This document shows positions 1 to 9,316 of a stretch of DNA of 64,000 nucleotides, piece by piece; position 1 is the stretch's first letter, and each line of letters begins with the position of its first letter. The notes under the pieces are model-generated. The model was given only the letters and a program-made list of their open reading frames with translations, did not search any database and had not been told where the DNA came from. This stretch comes from Phlegmacium glaucopus (Eukaryota; Basidiomycota; Agaricomycetes; Agaricales; Cortinariaceae): contig MU130364.1 in assembly GCA_015039465.1 (NCBI GenBank), positions 8,526 through 72,525 on the forward strand, written 5' to 3'. The position numbers and the translations under genes are program-made.

Positions 1-1130
1 TGCTGCTGCTGATTTCTCTGTTGTATCCACCTTTGATCACGTCTTTCAGCCTCCTCCATAGCAGCTTGTAGATTTATATGCTGTGGTGGAATGTGAGGTT
101 GAGGTTGTAATAGAGGAAGAGCAGGTGGAGGTGGTGATGGTGATGGTGAATGAAATGGAGAAGCAGGAGGAAAAACCTAAATGTGATGTCAACAATTAGT
201 TTCATAATATAAAATAAAATAAAATAAATATAAACACATACAGGAGGAAGAGCAGCATACTGCTGAGCAATTTCAGCAAATGTCAGAGGAGCAGGAGGTG
301 GGGGAACCATCTAAATGTAAAGTTTAATGATTTTAAAATAAATATAAATAAAATAAATCATACAGGAGCAAGGACAGCATATTGCTGAGCAATTTCAGCA
401 AATGGCAGAGGAGCAGGAGGTGGGGGAACCATCTAAATGTAAAGTTTAATAATTATAAAATAAATATAAATATAATAAAACATACAGGAGCAAGGACAGC
501 ATATTGCTGAGCAATTTCAGCAAATGGCAGAGGAGCATGTGGAGGAATAAACTAAATTTAATATAAAATAATTAGTTGAATTATGATATATTTGAATAAT
601 CAAACTTACAGCAGGTGTGGAAGAGCAGCATATTGAGCTGCAAGTTCATGATATGGCAATGGAACAGGGGCAGGAGCAGGAGCAGGAGCATGACCTCTAC
701 CTCTACCTCTACCTCTACCTCTGGCAGGCAATGGATCAAATGCTGGAGCCAAATCAGGAGCATGACCTCTACCTCTACCTCTACCTCTACCTCTACCTCT
801 ACCACGCTGGGGAAAAGGAGGCAATGCATCAAATGCTGCAGCCAAAGCAGGAGGAAGATGGGAATAACGTGTAGAAGGAGCAGCAGGAACAATAAAAGGA
901 GGAGGGATAGGTGCAAGTGCAGGTGCAGTAGGAATTCTTCGATATTCAGGACTCTCAAGAAACCTTTGATCACGCTCATTCCGTTGTGCAGTTGTTCGAA
1001 CTCGTTCTGGGGTAGTTTGAGGTGTTTGGTCTCTATCCCTATAAAAATTAATATTAATTAAAATTTTAAAAAGTTAAAGATTGAAATAAAACACATACAT
1101 AGCATCTGACTCAGCCATTCTGATGTCTTC
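1..1130 (-). CDS. Partial repeat-rich gene of unknown function, running off the left edge
   Basis: On the minus strand the reading frame jumps across several short introns. From the right, one exon encodes a stretch ending MAESDAM (start codon candidate near 1118, though upstream residues also look coding), the next carries a DQTPQTTPERVRTTAQRNE segment, followed by a Pro/Ala-rich part and two GRGRGRG tracts (about 660-830), then short exons related to VPPPPAPLPFAEIAQQYA. The last visible exon (1-180) ends in a polar AERRDQRWIQQRNQQ segment at the window edge. The GR tracts look like RNA-binding or disordered low-complexity sequence. I do not recognise the family; an element-encoded protein (for example the N-terminal part of a helicase-type transposon) is possible but unproved. 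Two neighbouring exons both start with a DQT-P motif, suggesting exon duplication there too. Confidence 0.4.
240..550 (-). repeat. Three tandem copies of a ~121-bp exon-plus-intron unit
   Basis: Units begin near 240, 361 and 482. Each holds an exon of about 66-69 nt encoding a PPAPLPFAEIAQQYA-type peptide, preceded (minus strand) by TTTAG and followed by GTATG, plus an AT-rich intron. The exon length is a multiple of three, so copies can be added without changing frame. A diverged fourth version (PLPYHELAAQYAALP) sits at about 606-660. Confidence 0.75.
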
Positions 1131-2340
1131 TGGAGTAGATGGATGTGTTTGATCCCTGTATAATAATAATAATTAATATTCAATTAATATTCAATCAACA
1201 AAAAACATACATTTTTTTAAAGGTTTTTTTTAAAAAAAAAAGAAAAAAATTGAAATGGAGGAATTTCCTACAGAATGCTCTGTCTTTCCAAGCAGCTGAG
1301 TAACCTGAAAAGAGGAAGAGCTGGGAATGATGAAGCAGTTCAAGTCAACAGCCACTTGACACTGCTACTATTCTACTTTTTTTTGTTTTTCTTACTAACT
1401 ACCAAACTACACTAACCCAGGGTCCGAACGGTTGTCCCAGGTGAAGACTACTAACAGTCAACCTTCCCAGCGGTATTCACCCAAGTGGGCCACCCAATGC
1501 CAGGGGATACAGAAAAACTATACTACAGCTAACACTTCAACAGTGTTTAGGTCCCTGTAAAGGTTCTGTTTAATGTGCAAGGGCTAGGGATAATCACCCT
1601 CACACACTCCCTTAACCCTGGGATCCGGGTCTCTTAAGAGTATAGAGGAAGAGGGGCTTTTGAACAGAACCCCAGAACAACTGTGAGGAGGGGAGGAAAG
1701 AAAGGAATGATGAAGGAACAGCTCTTATCATATCTGCATCAGCAGATTGGCAGAGATGACCGAAAAAGGCAGAGCTTTGTCATCAATGTGACGTTCGTGA
1801 CACTGGGCTAACAGTATAATGGGACGACGGTGTGGGAGCAGCTGACCAATATAAAAAGATTACAAATGCTTATAAATGCTGATATAATAAATCCGACCAT
1901 CAATGATACCCCTGAACTTCCCAGGCCTTTGTCGCATTCACTATAGAGAGCATCAATGATGCTAACAAACGCATCATCCCACACCCCCATCATCCCAGGC
2001 GGATGTCGCATTCATTATAGATTATGCATATTTTCCAGTCCTTTCAGTCCTTCCAGAACATGTAATTATTCTCCTAGAAATGGCTTTGAAGCAAAACAAA
2101 ATCATCACCTTTGTTTTCGATAGCTGAGTGATACCCTCGATGTACCCAAACACTAGTTCATGATTGCCCAGACTGATCTTGATCCTTTTGACCCAGTGCC
2201 AATCTCGCCGCAGAAGATATATCCTGCTCCGCTTCAGGCTGGAAGCCACCACCTGCTTAGATAGCGAGCACATACAGGATTCAGATGTGAGCCTTACAAG
2301 ATCTTAACTTCCCCAGTTCCCCAATACCACTACTATGAAC
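1131..2340. other. No gene recognised; possible element flank
   Basis: I see no convincing coding sequence. 1380-1700 is unlike its AT-rich neighbours. The sequence read on the minus strand from about 1801 begins TGTCACGAACGTCAC, which could be an LTR start, but no matching end or target duplication was found. At 1937-2016 a 27-base motif around TGTCGCATTCA occurs twice about 70 bp apart with few differences. Confidence 0.3.
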
Positions 2341-2374
2341 CCAATGGTGCACAAAAGTCAATCATTTAAAAACA

Positions 2375-2617
2375 TTGGTACTTTGTCAGGCTCTACATGC
2401 AGGAACTTTCGAACAGTGGATTACGTGGGAAGCAGATGCCCAACTCGCATATCTGGAATGTGCAGGATTAGTTGACACCAACCTCCTCGTCTTTGGCTGC
2501 CAGCACAAACTCGGCGTAGTGGCCATCTCGCCTACGGCTTTCCGTTCCAAGGATCTACAGGATATATCATCACCACTTCGACCACCTGGACAGACGTCTG
2601 CCCATAGACAGTGGTAA
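2375..2617 (+). pseudogene. Exonuclease 1-like (XPG family) fragment
   Basis: The translation contains WEADAQLAYLECAGLVD followed by LLVFGCQHKLG. This matches the XPG-I region of exonuclease 1 (typical pattern YEADAQLAYLE..G.VD..ITEDSDLLVFGC). The acidic ITEDSD stretch, which supplies metal-binding residues of the active site, is missing here: the text passes straight from AGLVDTN to LLVFGC. No N-terminal XPG-N domain or helix-hairpin-helix is visible nearby, and the frame stops at 2617. I infer a decayed or rearranged gene piece rather than a working nuclease; a misread intron is a less likely alternative. Confidence 0.55.
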
Positions 2618-3590
2618 AGCGACCAATGTCAATAGATGGACAATTCAGCAATGGCACATAGCGATAAAGCAGTCTGCTTCGGAGTTGAAGCTGTATCTAG
2701 TCCAGTTTCGGCTGTTAAATAACGCGCATCAAGAGGTTTCATTCAGGAAACTCCCATGAAGTGGAATGCCAACAACGACGATGATAACGGCTGCATCCTC
2801 GTGCATGCTACGCCTTCGCCAACCAAAGCTCAATATCTTGTTGATGAAATCCCCTCACCCATTACGGTCCTGATTTGTGAAACACTATCGCACTCGCAGC
2901 TGATGATGATGCCACCTTATACGAAGGCAAACCGGCAAGAGCTACGCAGGATACATTCTTGCCCAGAATCTAGATATAATTCTGCATCACCTCCAAGTAT
3001 CACCCGATACCTCCGACGGCGTTGTCCCAAGGGCTAGATCAGAATGTATTATCGACATAGATGCATTGGATTATGACTTGGACGAAGAAGATGCAGAGCA
3101 AGCAAGGGTGAATGCTTCTCGAACAAAGGTGGATATGAATGGTTGGCGAGATCGGTGGGCAGTGACTTCAAAGACAAAGAAGACCATCCATGCTCAGCAT
3201 GTTCCGGCGGAGGAGGGGAGTACTCCTCATAAAGCTGTGCCACCGACTTTGCTGAATCCTAAGAATCAGTATATACCTTGCGTACTGCTAATCTGAAATG
3301 GAGCGATACAAATGTAACGCCCTAAGGGAGGCATGTGTTTCTTCTACTAGTAAACATCCACGTTCTGCACCTTCCAGGATCGTTGGTGGCGGAAAGTGGA
3401 ATGAAGCCGATCAAAAGGGCTGAGGAAAGCGAGAAGTATCTTGTTTGTCAACCAAACAACAAATCATTCTGCACATTGTAGAGACGGAAGGTGTAGAGAG
3501 ATCGTCGATATGACAAGAGGTTTGGTTGATGATTTTGCGATGAGTGCTCAAGAGAGGCTCTCAATGTTTCGGTAATGAGGCGATCTATTT
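2618..3590 (+). pseudogene. Unrecognised coding relics
   Basis: Several open stretches in different plus-strand frames look protein-like: PIDSGKATNVNRWTIQQW (from about 2600), LVDEIPSPITVLICETLSHS (about 2840), DYDLDEEDAEQARVNASRTK (3070-3130, acidic) and a short DMTRGLVDDFAMSAQERLS piece near 3510 ending at a stop. They do not join into one clear reading frame, and I could not place consistent introns. They may be parts of one multi-exon gene or a rearranged relic continuing the exonuclease-like piece. Family unknown. Confidence 0.3.
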
Positions 3591-4241
3591 GATCCTTACT
3601 CGAGGGGTGGATAGGACTGATTTACATGCTGATGACATCATCATATCTGAGGCAACCCCAGAATCCCTTGCCGGTTTTTTTATTTTGTAGATTCAGTATT
3701 GTCAAACTCTAAATTCTTTTTTCTTCTAGATGATAGCCTTTGAGCGCAATTAATTGCATTGTCAAAAATAAAGAAAAGGACTCGTATATGCCATGCGAGC
3801 AGTGGCCCACAAAACAGGTACTTATATGCTAGTAAGGGTCGTCCTTAGATCATTCAAGTAGCAGTGCTGAGGCGATACACTGTAACACGCCTTCCACCAC
3901 AGCCACTTTTCCATGCACAGTATGCGTTGCAAGTATGAAATTAGCTCGCATTGCAATGTACTGCAATGGCATATTACAGCTGTGATTCTACAACGAAGCG
4001 AGGTACGAGTGAAGAGATAGAATATGGTCTTTGAGAAGACGGAAAGTGCATCACGTGCACATCCTCTTCTCTCTCTTCCTCCTCGCTGGCGTAGAAACGC
4101 TCGACAGTAATCCAAGGTCGAGCTCCTGCTGCGTAGCTCCTTTCTTTTTGTAAATCTATTTAAACATTGTAACCTCTTAATGCATCACACACATTCTTTA
4201 AATACTAATAACGCTCCTTTTATTTTCCAACACCCGCTACA
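3591..4241. other. Intergenic and probable DIRS 5' leader
   Basis: No gene seen. The right part, up to the ATG at 4242, is presumably the 5' non-coding region of the DIRS element, but I could not find terminal repeats to fix its boundary. Confidence 0.35.
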
Positions 4242-5306
4242 ATGCCTCAAGGGCAGAACCCAAACCTCGAACAACTTCCAAATTTCAATGGACCAGCCTA
4301 CCAACCAATTGTAAACCTCATAGTGCAGGTACAACAAATTACGCCGCAACAGGCTGTTGAGCAGCTCAAAACGGCCCACAATACCGACCGACAAGCGAGG
4401 ATCGAAGCATGGGACGATCAAGTCAGACAAGAACAAGAGTTAATAGAGCAGCAGGCCCTACTCCAGAGAGAGGAAGAAGAAAGAATGAGGCAAGAAGAGG
4501 AAAAGGCAGCAGAAGCCGAGAGGAAAGAATTAGAGAAGAAGAAACCCAAGATAAACAATTTCGACGAGAACCGAACAGGCGACGAGGTAATCGCACCACG
4601 ACCGTCGCCCTTCGCAATCAACAAACTCAAGAATTTCGATTATGTGGAACTATCCTACTTCACTCCGGAAGGATGCGCAGCCGCCATGGAAGATAAAGAT
4701 ATGAGTAAAGCGGTAGCAGACGAGGCCTTTGGCATTGCGGAGGTCAATGGTATCATGGCGTTAAGGCCCATAGCTTCGTTGAAGGCAGCCAAAAACGTTA
4801 TCAGGGACAGAGATTTAACTTGGAGGCAGATGACAATGGGCAAGAACGCCATGCTACACCACATGAACAAACTCGGTTGGCCCGAGAAACACATCAACGC
4901 CCTCGCCCACTTCTACTTCAAGTTAGAAGATCACCCGATGCGCTTAAGACCCAACGGAGACGAAATACTCATAATCATCCAAGCAGTGGTTAGAAGGGAA
5001 TGGCATGATGCCCTGGAACGTAGAGAAGGTTTCAACATCACCAATATCAACGAGACGACGCTAAGGACCATAGCGGATGAATACCATGACAAAAAGAGAG
5101 CAGAAGGCTTAGTCGAGGTCAGTCATTTAGCAAACCTTTATGTGAGTCATCGACTAACTTTACATCGTCATCCTCTCCTTCAATCGCTCGATCACCTGCA
5201 ACCGCGCTCTATAATTGACGACGCCTTGCTAAATTCAAATATCGGGTTCTATGGCTCCATACTCGACCCGTATATGATCTTTGTATTATTGACACGTCGC
5301 ATCTAA
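4242..5306 (+). CDS. Gag-like protein of the DIRS element
   Basis: 354-residue ORF. Residues about 45-105 are a highly charged coiled coil (repeated EEEERMRQEEEK and AEAERKELEKKK). The C-terminal two-thirds are globular, with LSYFTPEGCAAAMEDKDMS and LTWRQMTMGKNAMLHHM. This N-terminal protein regularly precedes the RT frame in basidiomycete DIRS-like elements and is expected to package the RNA; that role is inferred from position. The start follows a short AT-rich leader and is the first ATG of the frame. The last ~60 residues (after about 5130) look less conserved and may be read-through of a boundary. Confidence 0.7.
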   Translation: MPQGQNPNLEQLPNFNGPAYQPIVNLIVQVQQITPQQAVEQLKTAHNTDRQARIEAWDDQVRQEQELIEQQALLQREEEERMRQEEEKAAEAERKELEKKKPKINNFDENRTGDEVIAPRPSPFAINKLKNFDYVELSYFTPEGCAAAMEDKDMSKAVADEAFGIAEVNGIMALRPIASLKAAKNVIRDRDLTWRQMTMGKNAMLHHMNKLGWPEKHINALAHFYFKLEDHPMRLRPNGDEILIIIQAVVRREWHDALERREGFNITNINETTLRTIADEYHDKKRAEGLVEVSHLANLYVSHRLTLHRHPLLQSLDHLQPRSIIDDALLNSNIGFYGSILDPYMIFVLLTRRI

Positions 5307-5320
5307 TGTTGTCTTGTCTC

Positions 5321-5475
5321 ACGCCTAATGCCTAATGCCTTACGCCTCACCCCTCATACCCCTTGCCCCATGCCTTGCGCCTCATGCCTCATGCCTTATG
5401 CCTCATGCCACATGCCTCATGCCACATGCCTTGTGCTTTATGCCTCATGCCATCATGCCTCATGCCTCATGACGT
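5321..5475 (+). repeat. Degenerate GCCTCAT(GCC) tandem repeat between DIRS frames
   Basis: About fifteen copies of a 7-11 base unit, mostly GCCTCATGCC / GCCACATGCC, fill this stretch. It lies between the gag-like frame and the zinc-binding frame and is open in two frames, giving repeated MPHA/LMPHA peptides that are probably not functional. Confidence 0.85.
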
Positions 5476-6157
5476 ACACCTTGCACGACATACCTTTACC
5501 GTATACGCTGTAATATATGGCCTTGCTTATACCTTACACCCCCCCCCCATGTCCTATCCCTCACAATTCACGAATCTCCCACATATCTTTAACTCGACAC
5601 AGCTCCAGAGAGCTATTGCCAACACGACGCAGCAGCGTGAGCAACATGACAACCCACGAGGACGCTCAGGAAGGTCAGCTAGTAGATTCCAGCCCAGCAA
5701 TACTCGTTACAGGAGGCAATCACGCTCAGTTTCTCCGACTCCAAAAAGAATGAAGTCACCAACACCGACTTCGAGAAACAAGTATGTGGCATCCAAGCAA
5801 TCAGCTCCCAGGCAGAAGCAATACGAGTCACCAAACAACTCGTCTTTTCAAAACGGCGCGACTTCGACAAGCCCAGCTGTTTGCGCCGTGTGCCTTGGGC
5901 GTCACCTACACAACGTCAGAGCTTGCAACAGCTCCAAAACCTTCAATGGAGGAGAAACAAGAGCACGTCGAAGTGAAAATGGTTGACTCATTTGCCTTTC
6001 CTCCGGGCTACCTTTGTGCTCAGACTGGCAACGTCCAATCGGTTGCTCAAGCACCGAACATCCCCAGAGGCACATTTGTTCTGGTTGCGGAAAACCGGAT
6101 CATGGAGCTCAGAACTGCCCTCGAGCACAGAGGGCTCCGGCCACTCACTCCCTATAA
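5363..6157 (+). pseudogene. Zinc-binding protein frame of the DIRS element, broken by TGA at 5984
   Basis: The frame carries a basic, Ser/Arg-rich part (RRQSRSVSPTPKRMKSP) and a first metal-binding cluster CAVCLGRHLHNVRAC near 5880-5925, then a TGA stop at 5984-5986. Past the stop, the same frame continues to 6157 and contains a second cluster, CSDWQRPIGC, then HPQRHICSGCGKPDHGAQNC, which is the expected continuation in this element family. Related frames have an arginine at this point, so TGA most simply arose from CGA by one C-to-T change. The real start may be further right than 5363, since the first ~35 codons are the tandem repeat. It overlaps the next frame (RT) by about 370 bases, so a frameshift or re-initiation links them. 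Confidence 0.65.
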
Positions 6158-8096
6158 ACACAAAACTTGGAATACACTTTTACAGTACCATAACCTCAGT
6201 AATCAGTACCCAAAGCTGTGCCATAGCATCCAATTCGGATTCGATGTCGGTATTCACCAAATACAATACACGCATACACCGCCTAATAATTCCTCACTCA
6301 ATGACTTCCAAGCAGTTTATCAAGACATTGAAGATGTCGAATTCAAGAAGGGCCGTTATATCAGCCCATGTACCCGGCAAGAGGTCGAACACCTCATCGG
6401 ACCCTTTCAAACCTCGCCAATGTCTATCATACCCAAACCAGGAAAGCCTGGAACATTCCGGGCGATTCACAACTTTTTGTCGCCTCATAATCCTTCTCAA
6501 TATATATCTTCTATTAATTCGTCTATTGACAGCAGTAATTTCCCATGCACCTGGGGTACCTTTAACACGGTTGCCCTTATTATCTCAAATTTACCCCCAG
6601 GCTCCCAAGCCTCAGTCCGCGACGTGGCAGAAGCATATCGGACAGTGCCAGTCATCCCTAGTCAATGGCCAGGCCTCGTCATCCGTCTACAAGGAGAAGA
6701 CAAGTTCGCCATCAATACTAACGACAACTTCGGACTCGGTTCAGCCGGAGGAGTATATGGCGAACTGGCAGATGCTGGAACAGACATCTGTTGGGCGGAA
6801 GGTATCGGACCCCTTACTAAATGGGTCGATGACCATGTTTTCTTCAGAATACTCAAGACATATCTCGAACAATACAATCAGTTGCAAAGAGAACAATCCC
6901 AGCATATCATTAGCAACGGAGGCAGACGCCAGGATGGATGCAGGATATGGTATTGTGGAGGTACTATGGAAGACGGCCGATGCGAGGAATTTGACGAAGA
7001 TTGTAGCCAGCCGCTACAAGATCTGTCAGCTACGTCATCGCCAAGTTGCCCGTTTACCTATGATGATGCAGATATTGATCGTGTATCTAGTCAGCTTGGT
7101 ATTCCCTGGGAAGCCTCGAAGACCATACCTTTCGGACCAGTGGTTCCGTACCTCGGATTCAATTGGGATCTCGATGCCAAGATTGTCACTCTATCAGATG
7201 TTAAGAAGCGAATATACGTTGAATGCATTATCAAGTGGCAACGACGCAAGACGCATACTCTCATACAAGTTCAAGAACTATATGGAAAACTTCTACACTC
7301 ATGCCTGGTCGTCACGGAAGGCAGAGCTTACCTCACCTCCTTGGAGGCCATGCTCAGCATCGCCAACAATAGTCCTTTCGTTCCACGCTCCCCACCTCGC
7401 GGCACTACACAAGATGTTCAATGGTGGCTCGACACACTACGAAAGCCGCACCTCTTCAGAGACGTACCCGGTCCAGTCATCATCAACGACTTTCAAGCCT
7501 TTTCAGACGCGAGCTCAGGCGTCGGTCTTGGAATCACTATTGGAAGTCGATGGAGAGCCTGGAGACTTTTACCGGGATGGAAAGCAGAAAAAAGAGATAT
7601 TGGGTGGGCAGAAGCAATTGGCTTCGAACTCCTCATCCGAACGCTTTGCTACCTTATACGCGAGCCACGTAAAATGCACCTCAAAGTCTTTGGAGACAAC
7701 AAGGGTGTCGTTGAAGGTTGGTGGAAAGGTCGAAGCCGTAACAAACCCACTAATGAAGTCTTTCGACGAATACACCTCTTCACGAAGAAACAACAAGTCA
7801 TCATTCATTCCCGCTATGTCCCTAGCCGACACAATCCAGCCGATGACCCATCAAGAGGCAAATATCCCCCCCTTTCGCTCCTTCTACCACCCGTCCACAT
7901 CCCAGCAGAACTCCTGCCTTTCATCACAAATTTCGACGCACAGCCACACCCCGCTGAGCTACAGATTGGCCAAGATGGACATATACGCAACCCTCTCCCC
8001 AAACCGGACAGGAATTTAACAGACGAGCGTAGCCATTCCCGCGACTTCTCTGAGCAAGAAGAGTTCCGCTATTTTGCAGAGAATTGCCAAGGATAA
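5784..8096 (+). CDS. Reverse transcriptase-RNase H of the DIRS element
   Basis: 770 codons open. The first ~105 codons overlap the zinc-binding frame and are probably not its own protein; an ATG at 6102 (MELRTALEHRG) is a better start. RT features: LIGPFQTSPMSIIPKPGKPG, then the region around RDVAEAYRTVP holding the first catalytic Asp, GLGSAGGVYG, and KWVDDHVF, the VDD version of the YxDD catalytic box. RNase H features near the C-terminus: FSDASSGVGLGI, the WAEAIGFELL segment, FGDNKGVV and RHNPADDPSRG. All the expected Asp/Glu residues appear present and the frame is uninterrupted. It acts by copying the element RNA. Confidence 0.85.
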   Translation: MWHPSNQLPGRSNTSHQTTRLFKTARLRQAQLFAPCALGVTYTTSELATAPKPSMEEKQEHVEVKMVDSFAFPPGYLCAQTGNVQSVAQAPNIPRGTFVLVAENRIMELRTALEHRGLRPLTPYKHKTWNTLLQYHNLSNQYPKLCHSIQFGFDVGIHQIQYTHTPPNNSSLNDFQAVYQDIEDVEFKKGRYISPCTRQEVEHLIGPFQTSPMSIIPKPGKPGTFRAIHNFLSPHNPSQYISSINSSIDSSNFPCTWGTFNTVALIISNLPPGSQASVRDVAEAYRTVPVIPSQWPGLVIRLQGEDKFAINTNDNFGLGSAGGVYGELADAGTDICWAEGIGPLTKWVDDHVFFRILKTYLEQYNQLQREQSQHIISNGGRRQDGCRIWYCGGTMEDGRCEEFDEDCSQPLQDLSATSSPSCPFTYDDADIDRVSSQLGIPWEASKTIPFGPVVPYLGFNWDLDAKIVTLSDVKKRIYVECIIKWQRRKTHTLIQVQELYGKLLHSCLVVTEGRAYLTSLEAMLSIANNSPFVPRSPPRGTTQDVQWWLDTLRKPHLFRDVPGPVIINDFQAFSDASSGVGLGITIGSRWRAWRLLPGWKAEKRDIGWAEAIGFELLIRTLCYLIREPRKMHLKVFGDNKGVVEGWWKGRSRNKPTNEVFRRIHLFTKKQQVIIHSRYVPSRHNPADDPSRGKYPPLSLLLPPVHIPAELLPFITNFDAQPHPAELQIGQDGHIRNPLPKPDRNLTDERSHSRDFSEQEEFRYFAENCQG

Positions 8097-8197
8097 AAGT
8101 AGTAAGCCAAAGTTTTTCTTATAACCAACTATGAACGTGCTCACAGCCTATAGCGGCACACACTACAACCAGACCAGCTCCCTACCCAGTTCACCTG

Positions 8198-9316
8198 GTG
8201 CTCAAACCTTTTAATGGTCGCCCCCACTGTCTAGCAAGAGACAGATTACACAAATGGAAACCTATTCATTCACGCGAAGCGGTCAACAACGCAGGCACAC
8301 CAGTCGACCTCTCGGAGCAGGACTTAGAGCGTATCCAAGCCGTCATAGGATGCGCGTGGTCCGAGTCGACCCGAGAAACCTATGGCTCTGGCCTGCTCGC
8401 CTTCCATGTATATTGCGACTCCAAGAACTTACCGGAGGAGCAGCGTACCCCGGCCAGCCCAGTTCTCATCTCTGCTTTTCTCGCTAGTTTAGCAGGTGCA
8501 TACTCCAACAAGACTCTGCATAACTATGTACACGGCATTAGGGCCTGGCATATACTCTATGGAATACCGTGGTCCATCAACGACGACAAATTGAGCACAA
8601 TGTTGAAAGCTGTAGAAAAGCTCGCCCCTCCAGACTCCAAGCGGAAGAAACGTCGTCCATATACGACCGAGTTCATAGCGACAATCAAACTCCACTTGAA
8701 GCTAGATACGCCTCTCGATGCGGCAGTCTTTGCATGTCTGACTACTTGTTTTTATGCAGCTGCTCGTCTGGGCAAATTCACAGTGCGTCGGTTAGACGCC
8801 TTCAACTCCGAAGCACACATCACACCAAGGAACTTAAGCGCCAGCGCAGACCGGCATGGCCATGCAGTTACCGTCTTGCACCTACCAAAAACCAAAACAA
8901 GCGTACAAGGAGAGGACGTGTACTGGGCGAGGCAAGAAGGCGAAACAGATCCCGTCACGGCCCTCGAACACCACTTGCTCCTGAACGCTCCTCCGCACGA
9001 CAATCATTTGTTTGCATACAAACACAAGAACGGCCACAGACCCCTCACCAAGACCAAATTCCTGGAGAGAGTAGCCCTTGCTGCACGAGCTGCCAGGCTC
9101 GAGCCCCTGCAAGGACACGGAATACGAATAGGAGCCACACTAGAGTACCTACTTCGTGGCATCCCCTTCGACGTCATGAAGGCCAAGGGAAGATGGGCTA
9201 GCGACGCCTTTCTACTCTACCTAACCAAGCATGCTCAGGTATTAGCTCCTTACATGCAGGCCGTTCCACAAGTCCACAAAACTTTCACCCGATACATTGT
9301 CCCACCGGTTCGCTAA
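8198..9316 (+). CDS. Tyrosine recombinase of the DIRS element
   Basis: 372 codons. The N-terminal half resembles a core-binding SAM-like domain (TRETYGSGLLAFHVYC). The catalytic half shows the first Arg in AARLGKF, the HxxR pair in GHGIRIGATLEYLL, and the nucleophile Tyr expected in LLYLTKHAQ. Relatives usually have GEF rather than GKF after the first Arg box; otherwise the motifs match. The enzyme would join circular element DNA to the chromosome by strand exchange. The ATG at 8198 is used because the frame is open and codes for plausible sequence just downstream; the conserved part starts around residue 50. Confidence 0.85.
   Translation: MLKPFNGRPHCLARDRLHKWKPIHSREAVNNAGTPVDLSEQDLERIQAVIGCAWSESTRETYGSGLLAFHVYCDSKNLPEEQRTPASPVLISAFLASLAGAYSNKTLHNYVHGIRAWHILYGIPWSINDDKLSTMLKAVEKLAPPDSKRKKRRPYTTEFIATIKLHLKLDTPLDAAVFACLTTCFYAAARLGKFTVRRLDAFNSEAHITPRNLSASADRHGHAVTVLHLPKTKTSVQGEDVYWARQEGETDPVTALEHHLLLNAPPHDNHLFAYKHKNGHRPLTKTKFLERVALAARAARLEPLQGHGIRIGATLEYLLRGIPFDVMKAKGRWASDAFLLYLTKHAQVLAPYMQAVPQVHKTFTRYIVPPVR

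Larger units (their letters stand above)
4242..9316 (+). mobile_element. DIRS-type tyrosine-recombinase retrotransposon (coding core)
   Basis: Four reading frames in a row encode a gag-like protein, a zinc-binding protein, a reverse transcriptase with RNase H, and a tyrosine recombinase. That order, and a recombinase instead of a DDE integrase or endonuclease, define DIRS-group elements. The coding span is about 5.1 kb. DIRS elements normally carry inverted or split terminal repeats; I could not identify these, so outer limits are unknown. A nonsense codon in the zinc-binding frame (5984) indicates the copy is decaying. Confidence 0.85.

Noticed and set aside
1380..1810. A complete LTR or Helitron end next to the left-edge gene
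   Set aside because: TGTCACGAACG on the minus strand is suggestive, but no matching end, target duplication or 3' hairpin with CTRR was found.
5321..5475. Short repeats that look array-like, as in CRISPR
   Set aside because: Units are 7-11 bases, contiguous and degenerate, without spacers, inside a eukaryotic retrotransposon.
5983..8019. A 678-codon ORF overlapping the DIRS RT in another frame
   Set aside because: It has no domain and is low-complexity Ser/Thr/Arg; the overlapping frame carries all RT and RNase H motifs. It is a shadow frame.
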